From JBFWMG01 sp050251715 (lineage in GTDB: Bacteria; Desulfobacterota; Desulfovibrionia; Desulfovibrionales; Desulfovibrionaceae), in the NCBI GenBank assembly GCA_050251715.1, contig JBFWMG010000012.1, forward strand, positions 35,289 to 99,288: a stretch of DNA of 64,000 nt, given 5' to 3'. Below the pieces are notes generated by a model, which was not told where the DNA came from, searched no databases, and saw only the letters and a program-made list of their open reading frames with translations. Every line of letters begins with the position of its first letter. The first letter of the stretch is position 1. Below, piece after piece: positions 24,732-33,909 of this stretch. The translations under genes were made by a program, and so were the position numbers.

Positions 24732-26687
24732 CTATTTTTTCAAATTTTCCACAACGTTTCGCAAATCCTCGGCCATGGCCGCCAGTTCGGCGATGGCTTG
24801 GGCCGACTGCCCCATGCCCTCCGCCGTTTCCGTGGAGATGCGGTTCACCTCCTCAATGGCGGCGTTGATATGCTCGGACGCGGCGGATTGTTCTTCCGAC
24901 GCGGTCGCAATGCTCTGCGCCTGGCCTGAATTGGCCTCGGCATAGGCCACGATGCTGCGCAAGGCGCTGCCCGATTCGCTGGACAAGGTCTCGGTTTCCT
25001 GAATGGTCGAGGCCACCGTGTCCATGTCCTTGATGTTCTGGCGCGCCACGTCCTGGATGGTCTTGATGGTGTCGCCCACCTCCTTGGTCGCGCCCATGGT
25101 CTTTTCCGCCAGCTTGCGCACCTCGTCCGCCACCACGGCAAAGCCGCGTCCCGCCTCGCCCGCGCGGGCCGCCTCGATGGCCGCGTTGAGCGCCAGCAGG
25201 TTGGTCTGGTCCGCAATGTCATTAATCACATTCATGATCTGGCCAATGGCCTCGGCCTGCTTGCCCAACTGTCCCAGGCTGTTCTTCATGGCCCCGGCGC
25301 TGGTGCGCACATGATGCACGGAACCGCCCACCTGCTCCACCAATCCTTCGCCGCGCCGCGCTTCCGCCATGGTCTTGCTCGCGTTTTCCGCCGCCTCGCC
25401 CGCATTGCGCGCCACTTCCAGCACGGTGGCGTTCATCTGCTCCATGGCCGACGCGGTTTCCCCCATGCGCTCGCTCTGCACCGCCGCCCCCTTGTTGATC
25501 TGCTCGGCTTGGGCAGCCAACTCCTCGGTAGCGGAGGCTATGCGCTCCACAACGCCTTCGATCTTTGCCGCGGCAAGCTGGATGCCCTCACGCGTGGCGG
25601 CGTCCGCCCGCACGCTGGCCTCGGCCGCCTCCCGCATGGCTTGGCGGGCACGTTCCGTCTCGCGCTCGGCCTCGCGGCTCTTGGCGTCCGCCATGGCGAT
25701 CATTTCCTTGAGCTTGCCCACCATGGTGCGCAGGGAGTCCGCCAGATTGCCGACCTCGTCCCTGCCCTGCACCGTCAGTTCGCTGTCCAGGTCTCCGGCA
25801 GCCACCTTGCCAGCAAAGGCAACGCCCAGGCCCAGTGGCTTGGTGACGCCCCGGGTGATGCCCCAGGCCATAACCGTGCCAAAAAGCAACGCACCGCCCA
25901 AGACGACGATAATACACCACAGCGCCGAGGCGGAATCAGCCTTCATCCGTCCCAACTGTTCGACACGGACGCCCTCGCACGCCTTTTCCGACGCCCGGGC
26001 TCCCTCGATCATCTGCGTGTTGCTCTTTCTCTGCTCGCCCCAGGCCTCGGCGTGCTTGCGCAAGGTCTTGGCGTAGATGTCCAACGGCTTTGCCAGGCCC
26101 GCCGCTCCATCGCCTACGGCCTCGCCCGCCGCCCGTAGCGCCTCCGCCTTTTCGAGCACGGCATCCGCCAATTCCGGCTCCACCGCGCCCATATAGGCCT
26201 GCTCCGTTGTCCGCATCTGCCAGTACGGGATTTCCAGGGCGGCTCCGCCCGCTGTGACGGCCTTTTCCATGGCTGCGGCCAGGGCCGTCAACCGGGCTCT
26301 GGCTTCGACCTTGACGCCTTCCAGATCGACATACGAGTCAAAACCCGCCGCATACTCCCTGGTCGCGGCAACGGCCTCGTCCAGCAACCCTTTGCTCGTC
26401 TGTGTGTCCAGCGTGCCCTTGAGAGGCTCCACCATGCTGTAAATGGCGGCCACCAGGTCATCCACGCGTTTCACATATTCCTTTCCGCCCCGGATCACGA
26501 AATTCTTTTCATGCCGTCTGGCCTGCAACAAATTCTTAATCATCTTGTTCGCGGTTTCCACGACCACCAGCCGCGCATCCAGTCTCTGCATGCCCCAGTA
26601 GCCAACACCACCAACAAAGACGGCCAGCAGCAATGTGACCCCGAATCCCATGCCCAACTTTTTGCCCATTCTGACGTTCTGCAACAT
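24732..26687 (-). CDS. Methyl-accepting chemotaxis protein with helical-bundle sensor (1)
   Basis: A 651-residue chemoreceptor. TM1 is ~11-32, a long periplasmic helical domain carries LLQARRHEKNFVIRGGKEYV (~57-76, typical of HBM-like sensors) and runs to ~285, TM2 is ~288-310, then HAMP, then the signalling hairpin with the conserved tip DQTNLLALNAAIEAARAGEAG. The ATG at 26687 is chosen because MLQNVRMGKKLGMGFG matches the start of the second receptor at 49225. The next 441 bases upstream hold only promoter-like AT-rich DNA. Confidence 0.93.
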   Translation of the reverse strand: MLQNVRMGKKLGMGFGVTLLLAVFVGGVGYWGMQRLDARLVVVETANKMIKNLLQARRHEKNFVIRGGKEYVKRVDDLVAAIYSMVEPLKGTLDTQTSKGLLDEAVAATREYAAGFDSYVDLEGVKVEARARLTALAAAMEKAVTAGGAALEIPYWQMRTTEQAYMGAVEPELADAVLEKAEALRAAGEAVGDGAAGLAKPLDIYAKTLRKHAEAWGEQRKSNTQMIEGARASEKACEGVRVEQLGRMKADSASALWCIIVVLGGALLFGTVMAWGITRGVTKPLGLGVAFAGKVAAGDLDSELTVQGRDEVGNLADSLRTMVGKLKEMIAMADAKSREAERETERARQAMREAAEASVRADAATREGIQLAAAKIEGVVERIASATEELAAQAEQINKGAAVQSERMGETASAMEQMNATVLEVARNAGEAAENASKTMAEARRGEGLVEQVGGSVHHVRTSAGAMKNSLGQLGKQAEAIGQIMNVINDIADQTNLLALNAAIEAARAGEAGRGFAVVADEVRKLAEKTMGATKEVGDTIKTIQDVARQNIKDMDTVASTIQETETLSSESGSALRSIVAYAEANSGQAQSIATASEEQSAASEHINAAIEEVNRISTETAEGMGQSAQAIAELAAMAEDLRNVVENLKK

Positions 26688-27047
26688 GGCGACGACCTCT
26701 TGGTTTAGACGAGAATAATTACAAATACCATGCCACGTGCCGCAGCACACTTCTTCCCGTACCCTTGCATTGTTATCCCCCTGCCGCCCCCCCTCCCCGC
26801 GTGCCGCCTTGTCCGCTTTCTTTACGTACCGGAAAGTCGGCTGACATGGTGGAGTATATTCTTGTGCCGCCGCGCCCCACCCCAATCACGGCCACGGATG
26901 CCGACACACGGCATCCCCCCGGGCATGCTCCTTGCCATGGCCTGCACAGCCCATACCCGTCGCAAACTGTTCTTCTTCCGTTGATATGTGGTGCCTGACC
27001 AGGACATCTTTCTGATTACTCTCCGATTTTATTGGATTATTATTTTG

Positions 27048-27075
27048 TTGACTTTTTACTGCTAACGGTTACTAT
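27048..27075 (+). promoter_or_regulatory. Likely sigma-70 promoter
   Basis: TTGACT (27048-27053), 16-base spacer, TACTAT (27070-27075), in an AT-rich segment 54 bases ahead of the 114-residue gene. Confidence 0.6.
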
Positions 27076-27128
27076 TACCTTAAAGATACGGCACACATTT
27101 CCAGACACGGAAAGAAAGGAGGACACGG

Positions 27129-27473
27129 ATGGGACAGCTGACGCAATTCAACAATCTTGACATCGATTGGGACATGACCCCCGAGATGGCGGTGACCCTG
27201 TACCTTGAGTGGGGAAACAACTGCTGGACCACCCCGCATCCCCCGGTGCGGTCCAAGGATGATTATTCCAACTATTTCGTGGTGTACGCCTGGGAAGGCA
27301 CGCCCAAGGTCATGCTCATCCGCCGCAATTCCGAATGCGCCGAGGAGTTGGCCACCCTTGAACTGCCCGATCCGCTGGTGCGCCAGTTCAAGCATGAGTT
27401 CGGGAAGCTGAAGGGCGTGTTCGAGCCCACCCCCGAGATCAAGGACTGGCTCAAGCAGCAAATGGAAAATTAA
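27129..27473 (+). CDS. Small conserved acidic protein, unknown function
   Basis: A 114-residue soluble protein, Trp-rich at the N-terminal half (IDWDM, LEWGNNCWTTPHPP, YAWEG) with a helical C-terminus. The ribosome site AAAGGAGGA before ATG 27129 is excellent, the promoter good and the terminator strong, so the gene is probably highly expressed. It seems like the DVU0772-type small proteins of Desulfovibrio, a weak recollection. No enzyme motif is seen. Confidence 0.75.
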   Translation: MGQLTQFNNLDIDWDMTPEMAVTLYLEWGNNCWTTPHPPVRSKDDYSNYFVVYAWEGTPKVMLIRRNSECAEELATLELPDPLVRQFKHEFGKLKGVFEPTPEIKDWLKQQMEN

Positions 27474-27503
27474 TTCCCGTTCTCTCCTGCCCTACCCTAC
27501 GCC

Positions 27504-27542
27504 GAGGAGGAGTCCGCTTGCCGGGCTCCTCCTCAATTTTTT
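27504..27542 (+). terminator. Strong rho-independent terminator
   Basis: GAGGAGGAG-T-CCG / CGG-G-CTCCTCCTC stem (27504-27534), then AATTTTTT. The next 280 bases to the rpe stop hold no gene I can support. Confidence 0.92.
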
Positions 27543-27824
27543 GGAGATGCTTTGCACGAAAACGCCACGCCGGGGGCGGCGCGGCCCACAGCGCAGCCGC
27601 GTCCCGCATACGGCGCAACCGCGCACGCGCTTGCGGCGGCGCCAAACAGCCTTGCCAAGACCGACAAGGCGTCGTGCACAACACACGCCGGTCTTGGGGC
27701 CGCCACATGCCTTCGGGGCAGAAAGCGAGAAACAAGGGAGAAAGGGATCTGGGCCGAACAGGGCAGCGCCGCTTGGGCGCGGCATCGCCGTGTTCCTTGC
27801 AGGGGCCGGTGCGCTCCGGCCGGT

Positions 27825-28490
27825 CTAGGCTCCTGCCGCCTTCACGAACGTCGCATGCCGCGCGGCATAGGGCGGAAAGCCGAAGAAGGCCGAGCCGGAC
27901 ACCAGGATGTTGGCGCCCGCAGCCACCAGTTCGGGGGTGTTGTCCGGGGTGACGCCGCCGTCGATCTGGATGTGCAGGGCGGGGTTGTGGACATCGGCCA
28001 TGGCGCGCAGCTCGCGCAGCTTGCGCATGGTGAAGGGGATGAAGGACTGGCCGCCAAAGCCGGGGTTCACGCTCATGAGCAGCACCATGTCCAGTTGCGG
28101 CAGCAGGTATTCGACCATGGACAAGGGGGTGTGCGGATTGAGCGCCACGGCGGTCTGGGCGCCCAGGCGCCTGATTTCGGCCACGGCGCGCTCCAGGTGG
28201 ACGGTGGCCTCGGCGTGCACGCAGACAAGGTCCGCGCCAGCGTCCACGAACTCGGCCAGGTAGCGCTCGGGGCGCTCGATCATGAGGTGCACGTCGAAGA
28301 ACAGCTTGCTGCCCTTGCGCAGCGCCTTGATGATGGGCGGTCCCAGCGTGATGTTGGGCACGAACTGGCCGTCCATGACATCCCAGTGCACCCACGACAG
28401 GCCAGCAGCCTCCAGGGCGGCGAGTTCATCCGCAAGGCGGCCAAAATCGGACGAGAGCAGGGACGGGGAAAGGATGAAGGGGTGTTTCAC
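27825..28490 (-). CDS. rpe: Ribulose-phosphate 3-epimerase
   Basis: A 221-residue TIM-barrel enzyme interconverting ribulose-5-P and xylulose-5-P. Motifs: LSPSLLSSDF, HWDVMDGQFVPNITLGP (metal His/Asp), FDVHLMIERPERY, VNPGFGGQSFIP, IDGGVTPDN and SGSAFFG. It starts with GTG at 28490. It is the last gene of the thrS-to-rpe operon, 111 bases after the MerR-type gene. Confidence 0.96.
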   Translation of the reverse strand: MKHPFILSPSLLSSDFGRLADELAALEAAGLSWVHWDVMDGQFVPNITLGPPIIKALRKGSKLFFDVHLMIERPERYLAEFVDAGADLVCVHAEATVHLERAVAEIRRLGAQTAVALNPHTPLSMVEYLLPQLDMVLLMSVNPGFGGQSFIPFTMRKLRELRAMADVHNPALHIQIDGGVTPDNTPELVAAGANILVSGSAFFGFPPYAARHATFVKAAGA

Positions 28491-28601
28491 GTGGCGGCTC
28501 CGCTTGGGGCGCGTGCTTGAAAAAGCGATGCGTTCGTTCGTTGATGCGGCCTGTTGTCCGGCCTTCCGGGTTCGGCCTGTTGCCTGGCCAGACGGTCGCG
28601 G

Positions 28602-28949
28602 TCAGGGTTCGGGCCAGCGGGGGACGAGCAGATCCCGGATCTCTTCCAGTTCGTCGATGACCTCGCCGATCAGGTCGCGCGCCTCGTCGCAGGCATCGGT
28701 TTGCGCCAGCACCGGGATGCGCGGGCCTTCGCCGATCTTTTTCTTGGCGCCGTCAATGGTCATGCCCTCTTCGTGGAGCAGGCGCTTGATGGTGCGCAGG
28801 AGTTCCAGGTGTTCCTCGGTGTAGAGGCGCTGGCCCTTTTCCGTGCGCAGGGGCATGAGCTGCGGGAACTCGGTCTCCCAGAAGCGGAGCACGTAGTTCT
28901 TGAGATTGAGGAGCCGTGCGGCCTCGCCTATGCGGTATGTCCTGCCCAT
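28602..28949 (-). CDS. MerR-family transcriptional regulator
   Basis: A 115-residue protein with an N-terminal MerR winged helix (YRIGEAARLLNLKNYVLRFW, then FPQLMPLRTEKGQRLYTEEH) and a short helical C-terminus without metal-binding cysteines. Start 28949 is preferred over the longer frame since the HTH begins at once and AAGGAAAGGG precedes it. Such a MerR gene often follows pheT in proteobacteria and Desulfovibrio; its targets are unknown. Confidence 0.88.
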   Translation of the reverse strand: MGRTYRIGEAARLLNLKNYVLRFWETEFPQLMPLRTEKGQRLYTEEHLELLRTIKRLLHEEGMTIDGAKKKIGEGPRIPVLAQTDACDEARDLIGEVIDELEEIRDLLVPRWPEP

Positions 28950-29133
28950 GCCCTTTCCTTGACGGTGCGCGCGGTACGCGGAGCGTGGCCCGCCGTGCGG
29001 GCGCACGGCGGCATGCCGTCAAACCTCTTGGGATGCGTGCCAGGGTCCCGGAAAAACGCTGCCTCGCCTTTGCCGTGGCGGACGACCGGGGCTCTTTGCC
29101 GCACCCTGCGACGCCGCGCCTGGAGCGGGCGCA

Positions 29134-31542
29134 CTAGATGGTGACGGACAGGCTCTGCACCAGGGAGCTTGCCACTTTTTCCCGCAACTTGTCCACTTCC
29201 TTGTCCTTGAGCGTCTTGTCCGCGTGGCGGAAGGTGAGGCGCAGGGTCAGGTTGCGGTCATCGCTGCCTTCGGGCTCGAACACGTCCACCAGCACCACGC
29301 TTTCCAGCAGCGGCAGCTTGAGGCCATGCACGTGGTCCAGCACGTCGCCAAGGGGCAGGGTCTTGGGCGCGGCAAGGGTGATGTCGCGCCGCACGGGCGG
29401 GAACTTGGGCAGGGACGCGAAGTGCACGTCGCGCGCGGCGTGCAGGTCGGCCAGCAGGTCCGTGTCCAACTCGGCCAGCCACACTTCCTTGCGCGCGTGG
29501 TACCGGTCCGCGATATCCGCCTTGACGCGGCCAAGCAGGCCCAGGGGCTTGCCGTCCACGCTCACGGCCACGCATGGTTCCAGATAGGTATGCTCGCCCG
29601 CCAGGGCGTAGCCGCCCGCAGGCAGGCCCAAGGAGCCGAGCAGGTGCTCCACGATGCCCTTGAGATCCAGGTAGTCCGCATCCTCGGCCTGGGCCGGGAT
29701 GGTGGCGGGCCAGGCGTCCGCGGCCCGTCCTCCGTAGACCAGAAGGCCCAGGCGGCCCGGTTCGCGCGCCGTGGTATCGGACGTAGGATCGGCCTCGAAG
29801 ATGTGGGCCAGTTCAAAGAGCCGGGCGCGCACGTTGCCCTGGCTCATGTTGAGGCGCACGTTGTTCAAAAGGCCGGGCGCGAGCGCGGTGCGCAGCACGT
29901 CCTGGTCTTCCGAAAGCGGATTCTTGACCGGGATGCGGCCGTCCTTGGGCAGACCCAGGCCGTCCAGGTCGGCCTGCCCCACAAAGCTGTAGTTGACCGC
30001 CTCGCGCAGGCCCACGCCGCGCGCCCAATACTTGAGGCGCATCCAGAATTCGTATTCCGACTCGCGGCCGCCGATGCCGTCCAGGGTCTGCTTGACCTGC
30101 GGCAGGGTGGCTGGCACGCGGTCCATGCCGTACACGCGGGCCACTTCCTCGATGAGGTCCACCTCGCGCTCCAGATCCAGCCGGTTGCTGGGCACGCGCA
30201 CCTGCCAGTCGGTCGCGTCCGCGCCATCCACGGCGCAGCCCATGCCCTCGATGGTGGAACGGCAAAAGGCGTCGTCCAGGGCCACGCCGATGAGCTTGGC
30301 CGCGCGCGAGGGGCGGAAACGGACCACGGGCTGGGTCCAGGGGCGCGGCTCGGCCACGGCCATGCCGGGGCGCAACGCGCCGTTGCCCAGCTCGGCGATG
30401 AGACCGGCGGCGTAATCCATGGCGAAACGGGAATTGAGCTGGTCCACGCCGCGCTCGAAGCGGTAGGACGCCTCGCTGGGCAGGGCCAGGCGGCGGGCGG
30501 TCTTGCGGATGGTGCCGGGCCGGAATACGGCGGACTCCAGGAACACGCGGCTGGTGCCCTCGTGCACCTCGGAATTGAGGCCGCCCATGACGCCCGCCAG
30601 ACCCACGGGCTTGGCGCCGTCCCAGATGAGCAGGTCGTCGGCGGTGAGGGTGCGTTCCTGGCCATCCAGGGTGCTGAATTTCTGACCCGCGCTGGCGCGC
30701 GCCACGCGGATGACCCCGCCTTCCAGCAGGTCCATGTCGAACGAATGCAGGGGTTGGCCCAGGCCGAAGAGCACGTAGTTGGTCACGTCCACGATGTTGC
30801 TGATGGGCCGCTGGCCCACGGCGGTGAGGCGGTAGCGCAGCCAGGCGGGCGACGGCGCCACGGTCACGCCCTCGATGACGCGGCCCTGGTACACGGCGCA
30901 GTACTCGGGTTCGGGGATCTCGATGCGCATCATGCCCGCCGCGTCCGGCCCCTCTTCCTTCAGGGAGAACGTGGGCAGGGTCACGGGCAGATTGAAGGCC
31001 AGGCCCACCTCGCGGGCGATGCCGAGCACGGACAGGCAGTCGGCGCGGTTGGGCGTGATGCTCACGTCGAGCACCACCTCGTCCAGCCCCAGCGCCTGGA
31101 TGAGCGGCGTGCCGGGCGTAAGCGCGGGGTCGAGCACCATGATGCCCGCGTGGCTGTCGCCCAGGGCCAGTTCGTCCTCGGCGCAGATCATGCCCTGGGA
31201 CTCCTCGCCCCGGATCTTGGCCTTCTTGAGGGTCAGGCCGCCCGGCAGGGTGGTGCCCACGGGCGCAAAGGCGACCTTTTGCCCGGCGGCCACGTTGGGC
31301 GCGCCGCACACCACGTGGAACACGGCTTCCGCGCCCGCGTCCACGGTGCACAGCGACAGCTTGTCCGCCTGCGGGTGCCTGGCGCAGGTGAGCACGTGGC
31401 CCACGACCACGCCCGCCACGCCCGCAAAGGGATGGCGGATTTCCTCGACCTCCAGGCCGAGCATGGTCAATTTGTCGGCCAGCGTCTGCACGCCGCCGTC
31501 GTAGGGTACGAACTCACGAAGCCAGGCAAGGGAAACGAGCAT
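29134..31542 (-). CDS. pheT: Phenylalanyl-tRNA synthetase beta subunit
   Basis: An 802-residue subunit starting MLVSLAWLREFVPYD with GGAGG just ahead. Recognisable parts are the EMAP-like tRNA-binding domain (VVVGHVLTCARHPQADKLS, residues ~45-65), the B3/B4 editing region (ITPNRADCLSV), the B5 domain, and the C-terminal anticodon-binding fold (FPPVRRDITLAAP). It forms the heterotetramer with PheS, encoded 134 bases upstream. Confidence 0.97.
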   Translation of the reverse strand: MLVSLAWLREFVPYDGGVQTLADKLTMLGLEVEEIRHPFAGVAGVVVGHVLTCARHPQADKLSLCTVDAGAEAVFHVVCGAPNVAAGQKVAFAPVGTTLPGGLTLKKAKIRGEESQGMICAEDELALGDSHAGIMVLDPALTPGTPLIQALGLDEVVLDVSITPNRADCLSVLGIAREVGLAFNLPVTLPTFSLKEEGPDAAGMMRIEIPEPEYCAVYQGRVIEGVTVAPSPAWLRYRLTAVGQRPISNIVDVTNYVLFGLGQPLHSFDMDLLEGGVIRVARASAGQKFSTLDGQERTLTADDLLIWDGAKPVGLAGVMGGLNSEVHEGTSRVFLESAVFRPGTIRKTARRLALPSEASYRFERGVDQLNSRFAMDYAAGLIAELGNGALRPGMAVAEPRPWTQPVVRFRPSRAAKLIGVALDDAFCRSTIEGMGCAVDGADATDWQVRVPSNRLDLEREVDLIEEVARVYGMDRVPATLPQVKQTLDGIGGRESEYEFWMRLKYWARGVGLREAVNYSFVGQADLDGLGLPKDGRIPVKNPLSEDQDVLRTALAPGLLNNVRLNMSQGNVRARLFELAHIFEADPTSDTTAREPGRLGLLVYGGRAADAWPATIPAQAEDADYLDLKGIVEHLLGSLGLPAGGYALAGEHTYLEPCVAVSVDGKPLGLLGRVKADIADRYHARKEVWLAELDTDLLADLHAARDVHFASLPKFPPVRRDITLAAPKTLPLGDVLDHVHGLKLPLLESVVLVDVFEPEGSDDRNLTLRLTFRHADKTLKDKEVDKLREKVASSLVQSLSVTI

Positions 31543-31631
31543 GATGCCTCCGGGATCAAGATGGACGGGGGGCGCTGCCCTCCCGCCTGCCGCCGCGCGC
31601 ACGGGCGCCACGGGGCCGATGATGCGTCAAA

Positions 31632-31667
31632 GGCCGAACACCCCGCGCGCGGCGCGGGTGTCCGGCC
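31632..31667 (-). promoter_or_regulatory. GC-rich hairpin between pheS and pheT
   Basis: GGCCG-A-ACACC...GGTGT-C-CGGCC stem with an inner GCGC pairing; on the minus strand CTTTGA follows. It could be a weak terminator/attenuator that sets the pheS:pheT ratio or a processing site. Confidence 0.55.
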
Positions 31668-31676
31668 CAATGGTCA

Positions 31677-32720
31677 TTAAAACTGCTGCAGGAAACGCAC
31701 GTCGTTTTCAAAGAACATGCGCAGGTCGCCGATGCCGTACTTGAGCATGGCCACGCGCTCGACGCCCAGGCCGAACGCGAACCCGGTGTACTTCTCGGTG
31801 TCGTAGCCCACGGCCTTGAACACCTCGGGGTCCACCATGCCGCTGCCCAGGATCTCGACCCAGCCGGTCTCCTTGCACACGCGGCACGGCTTGCCGTCCA
31901 CGCGCCCCTTGCCCCGGCACATGACGCACGAGATGTCCACCTCGGCGCTGGGCTCGGTAAAGGGAAAGAAGCTGGGGCGGAAGCGCACCTTGATGTCCGA
32001 GCCGAAGATCTGCTGCACGAACGAGGTGAGCGTGCCGCGCAGGTCGGCCATGGACACGTCGGTGTCCACGAGCAGCCCCTCGATCTGGTGGAACATGGGG
32101 GTATGGGTCAGGTCCGAGTCGCGGCGGTACACCTTGCCCGGCGCGATGACCGCAACCGGGGGCTTGCGCGCCAGCATGGTGCGCACCTGAAGGGGCGAGG
32201 TGTGCGTGCGCAGCACGATGGAATCCGTAATGTACAGGGTGTCCTGCATGTCGCGGGCCGGGTGTTCGCCCGGCATGTTGAGCGCCTCGAAGTTGTAGTA
32301 GTCGTTTTCCACCTCGGGACCGGTCACGATGTCGTAGCCCAATCCCTTGAACACGTTGCAGATCTCCTCCATCACCAGGGTGACGGGGTGCAGCGAGCCC
32401 TGGTCGGGCGCGCGGCCCGGCAGGGAGGGGTCGAAGGTGGACAGCGCCGCCAGGGCGGCGCCCCGCTCGATGTCGGCCTGGCGGGCGTCAAAGGCGTCGG
32501 TAAGCTGTGTCTTGACCGCGTTGGCGGCCTTGCCCACGGCGGGGCGGTCCTCGGCGGACAGGGAGGTGAGCGCGGCCATGATCTGGGCCAGTTTGCCCTT
32601 GCGGCCCAGAAAGGCCACGCGCAGTTCTTCCAGCTCCTGCAACGAAGAAGCCTGGCCCAGTCCTTCGGCGAAGGACGGGACCAGGCTCTCCAGTTCCGCG
32701 ATCAGCTTTTGGCTGTCCAT
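31677..32720 (-). CDS. pheS: Phenylalanyl-tRNA synthetase alpha subunit
   Basis: A 347-residue class II synthetase subunit: N-terminal coiled coil, then motif 2 region (YRRDSDLTHTPMFHQIEGL), and motif 3 GFAFGLGVERVAMLKYGI. A four-cysteine insert (CVMCRGKGRVDGKPCRVC, around 258-275) looks like a zinc knuckle, as in some bacterial PheS. The ribosome site is weak; it is 9 bases from the rplT stop, so coupling is probable. Confidence 0.97.
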   Translation of the reverse strand: MDSQKLIAELESLVPSFAEGLGQASSLQELEELRVAFLGRKGKLAQIMAALTSLSAEDRPAVGKAANAVKTQLTDAFDARQADIERGAALAALSTFDPSLPGRAPDQGSLHPVTLVMEEICNVFKGLGYDIVTGPEVENDYYNFEALNMPGEHPARDMQDTLYITDSIVLRTHTSPLQVRTMLARKPPVAVIAPGKVYRRDSDLTHTPMFHQIEGLLVDTDVSMADLRGTLTSFVQQIFGSDIKVRFRPSFFPFTEPSAEVDISCVMCRGKGRVDGKPCRVCKETGWVEILGSGMVDPEVFKAVGYDTEKYTGFAFGLGVERVAMLKYGIGDLRMFFENDVRFLQQF

Positions 32721-32729
32721 GGAACCGTA

Positions 32730-33083
32730 TTAATTCAGTTTGCTTTTGGCGGTTTCGGCCAGCTGGGCAAAGCTCGCCTTTTCGCGCACAGCCAGATCGG
32801 CCAGAACCTTGCGGTTCAGCTCGATGCCGGCCAGGGTGAGACCCCTCATGAAGGTGCTGTACGACAGGCCGCATTCACGGGCGGCGGCGTTGATGCGTAT
32901 GATCCACAGCTTGCGGAACTCGCGCTTGCGCTGCTTGCGGTCGCGGTATGCGTAACACAAGGCGCGTTCAACGGTCTCGCGTGCGGTGCGGTACAGCTTG
33001 CTGTGGCCGCCGCGATAGCCCTTGGCCATCTTCAAATATTTCTTATGCCGCGCGTGGGCGGTCTTGCCTCTCTTGACTCTCAT
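32730..33083 (-). CDS. rplT: Ribosomal protein L20
   Basis: A 117-residue basic protein with KRGKTAHARHKKYLKMAKGY at the start and LWIIRINAAAR in the middle, full length for L20. AGGAGGATA precedes the ATG. Part of the conserved infC-rpmI-rplT set. Confidence 0.98.
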   Translation of the reverse strand: MRVKRGKTAHARHKKYLKMAKGYRGGHSKLYRTARETVERALCYAYRDRKQRKREFRKLWIIRINAAARECGLSYSTFMRGLTLAGIELNRKVLADLAVREKASFAQLAETAKSKLN

Positions 33084-33136
33084 AGATGTATCCTCCTAAA
33101 AATACTTGCTCAATTGTTGCGCGAACAGCGGGCTGG

Positions 33137-33337
33137 CTAGCCGCCGTAGGGCATCATGCGCTTGACGGCTTTTTCGTTGGTCTGGTCGACCAGGGCGCCC
33201 TGGCCCAGCCTTCTCTTGCGCTTGGCGTTCTTCTTGGTGAGGATGTGACGCAAATTCTGCTTGCGACGGCGCAGCTTTCCGCTGCCGGTAAAGCTAAACC
33301 GCTTAGCCGCGCTTCTGCTTGTTTTGATCTTGGGCAT
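33137..33337 (-). CDS. rpmI: Ribosomal protein L35
   Basis: A 66-residue basic protein MPKIKTSRSAAKRFSFTGSG..., standard for L35. The start 33337 has AAGGAG 6 bases ahead; the longer upstream frame overlaps infC and is not used. Confidence 0.97.
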   Translation of the reverse strand: MPKIKTSRSAAKRFSFTGSGKLRRRKQNLRHILTKKNAKRKRRLGQGALVDQTNEKAVKRMMPYGG

Positions 33338-33360
33338 GGTAACTCCTTGTCCCGTTCGTT

Positions 33361-33909
33361 TTATTTCTTCGCCGCGGGGGTGAGCAACATATGCAGGGTC
33401 CGACCTTCGGCCTGCGGTTGCTGTTCCACCCGAGCGATGTCCTGCATATCCACGACCACCCGTTCCAGGATGGTCATGCCGCGATCCTTGTGCACGATCT
33501 CGCGGCCCCGGAAGAACACCGTCACCTTGCACCTGTCGCCGCCTTCGATGAACCGGCGGATGTGCTTCAGCTTGGTCTGGTAATCGTGCTCGTCCGTCTT
33601 GGGGCGAACCTTGATTTCCTTGATCTGAATGACGGTCTGGTTCCGTTTTGCTTCCTGTTGCTTCTTCTGCTGCTGGTACTTGAATTTGCCGTAATCCATG
33701 ACCCGGCACACGGGCGGGTCCGCGTTGGGCGCGACTTCCACCAGATCCATCCCCTGCTCCATGGCATGGCGCATTGCTTCCGCCGTCGGCAGAATACCGA
33801 GTTGCTCGCCATTTTCGTCAATGACGCGCACTTCCCTGGCACGGATCCGGTCGTTGAGACGCGTCTGATCGACGACGCGCTCCTGACGCCTATAATGCGG
33901 TGAAGCTAT
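33361..33909 (-). CDS. infC: Translation initiation factor IF-3, AUA start
   Basis: A 182-residue IF-3: N-domain TRLNDRIRAREVRVIDENGE, linker rich in Lys/Gln (YQQQKKQQEAKRNQ), C-domain IKEIKVRPKTDEHDYQTKLK. The conserved N-domain runs upstream of the first ATG/GTG. The only usable initiation triplet before the in-frame TGA (33913-33915) is ATA at 33907-33909, with GGAGGG at 33917-33922 and 8 bases between. Rare ATN starts are known for infC and allow IF-3 to limit its own synthesis. The gene start overlaps the last 20 bases of thrS. Confidence 0.9.
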   Translation of the reverse strand: MASPHYRRQERVVDQTRLNDRIRAREVRVIDENGEQLGILPTAEAMRHAMEQGMDLVEVAPNADPPVCRVMDYGKFKYQQQKKQQEAKRNQTVIQIKEIKVRPKTDEHDYQTKLKHIRRFIEGGDRCKVTVFFRGREIVHKDRGMTILERVVVDMQDIARVEQQPQAEGRTLHMLLTPAAKK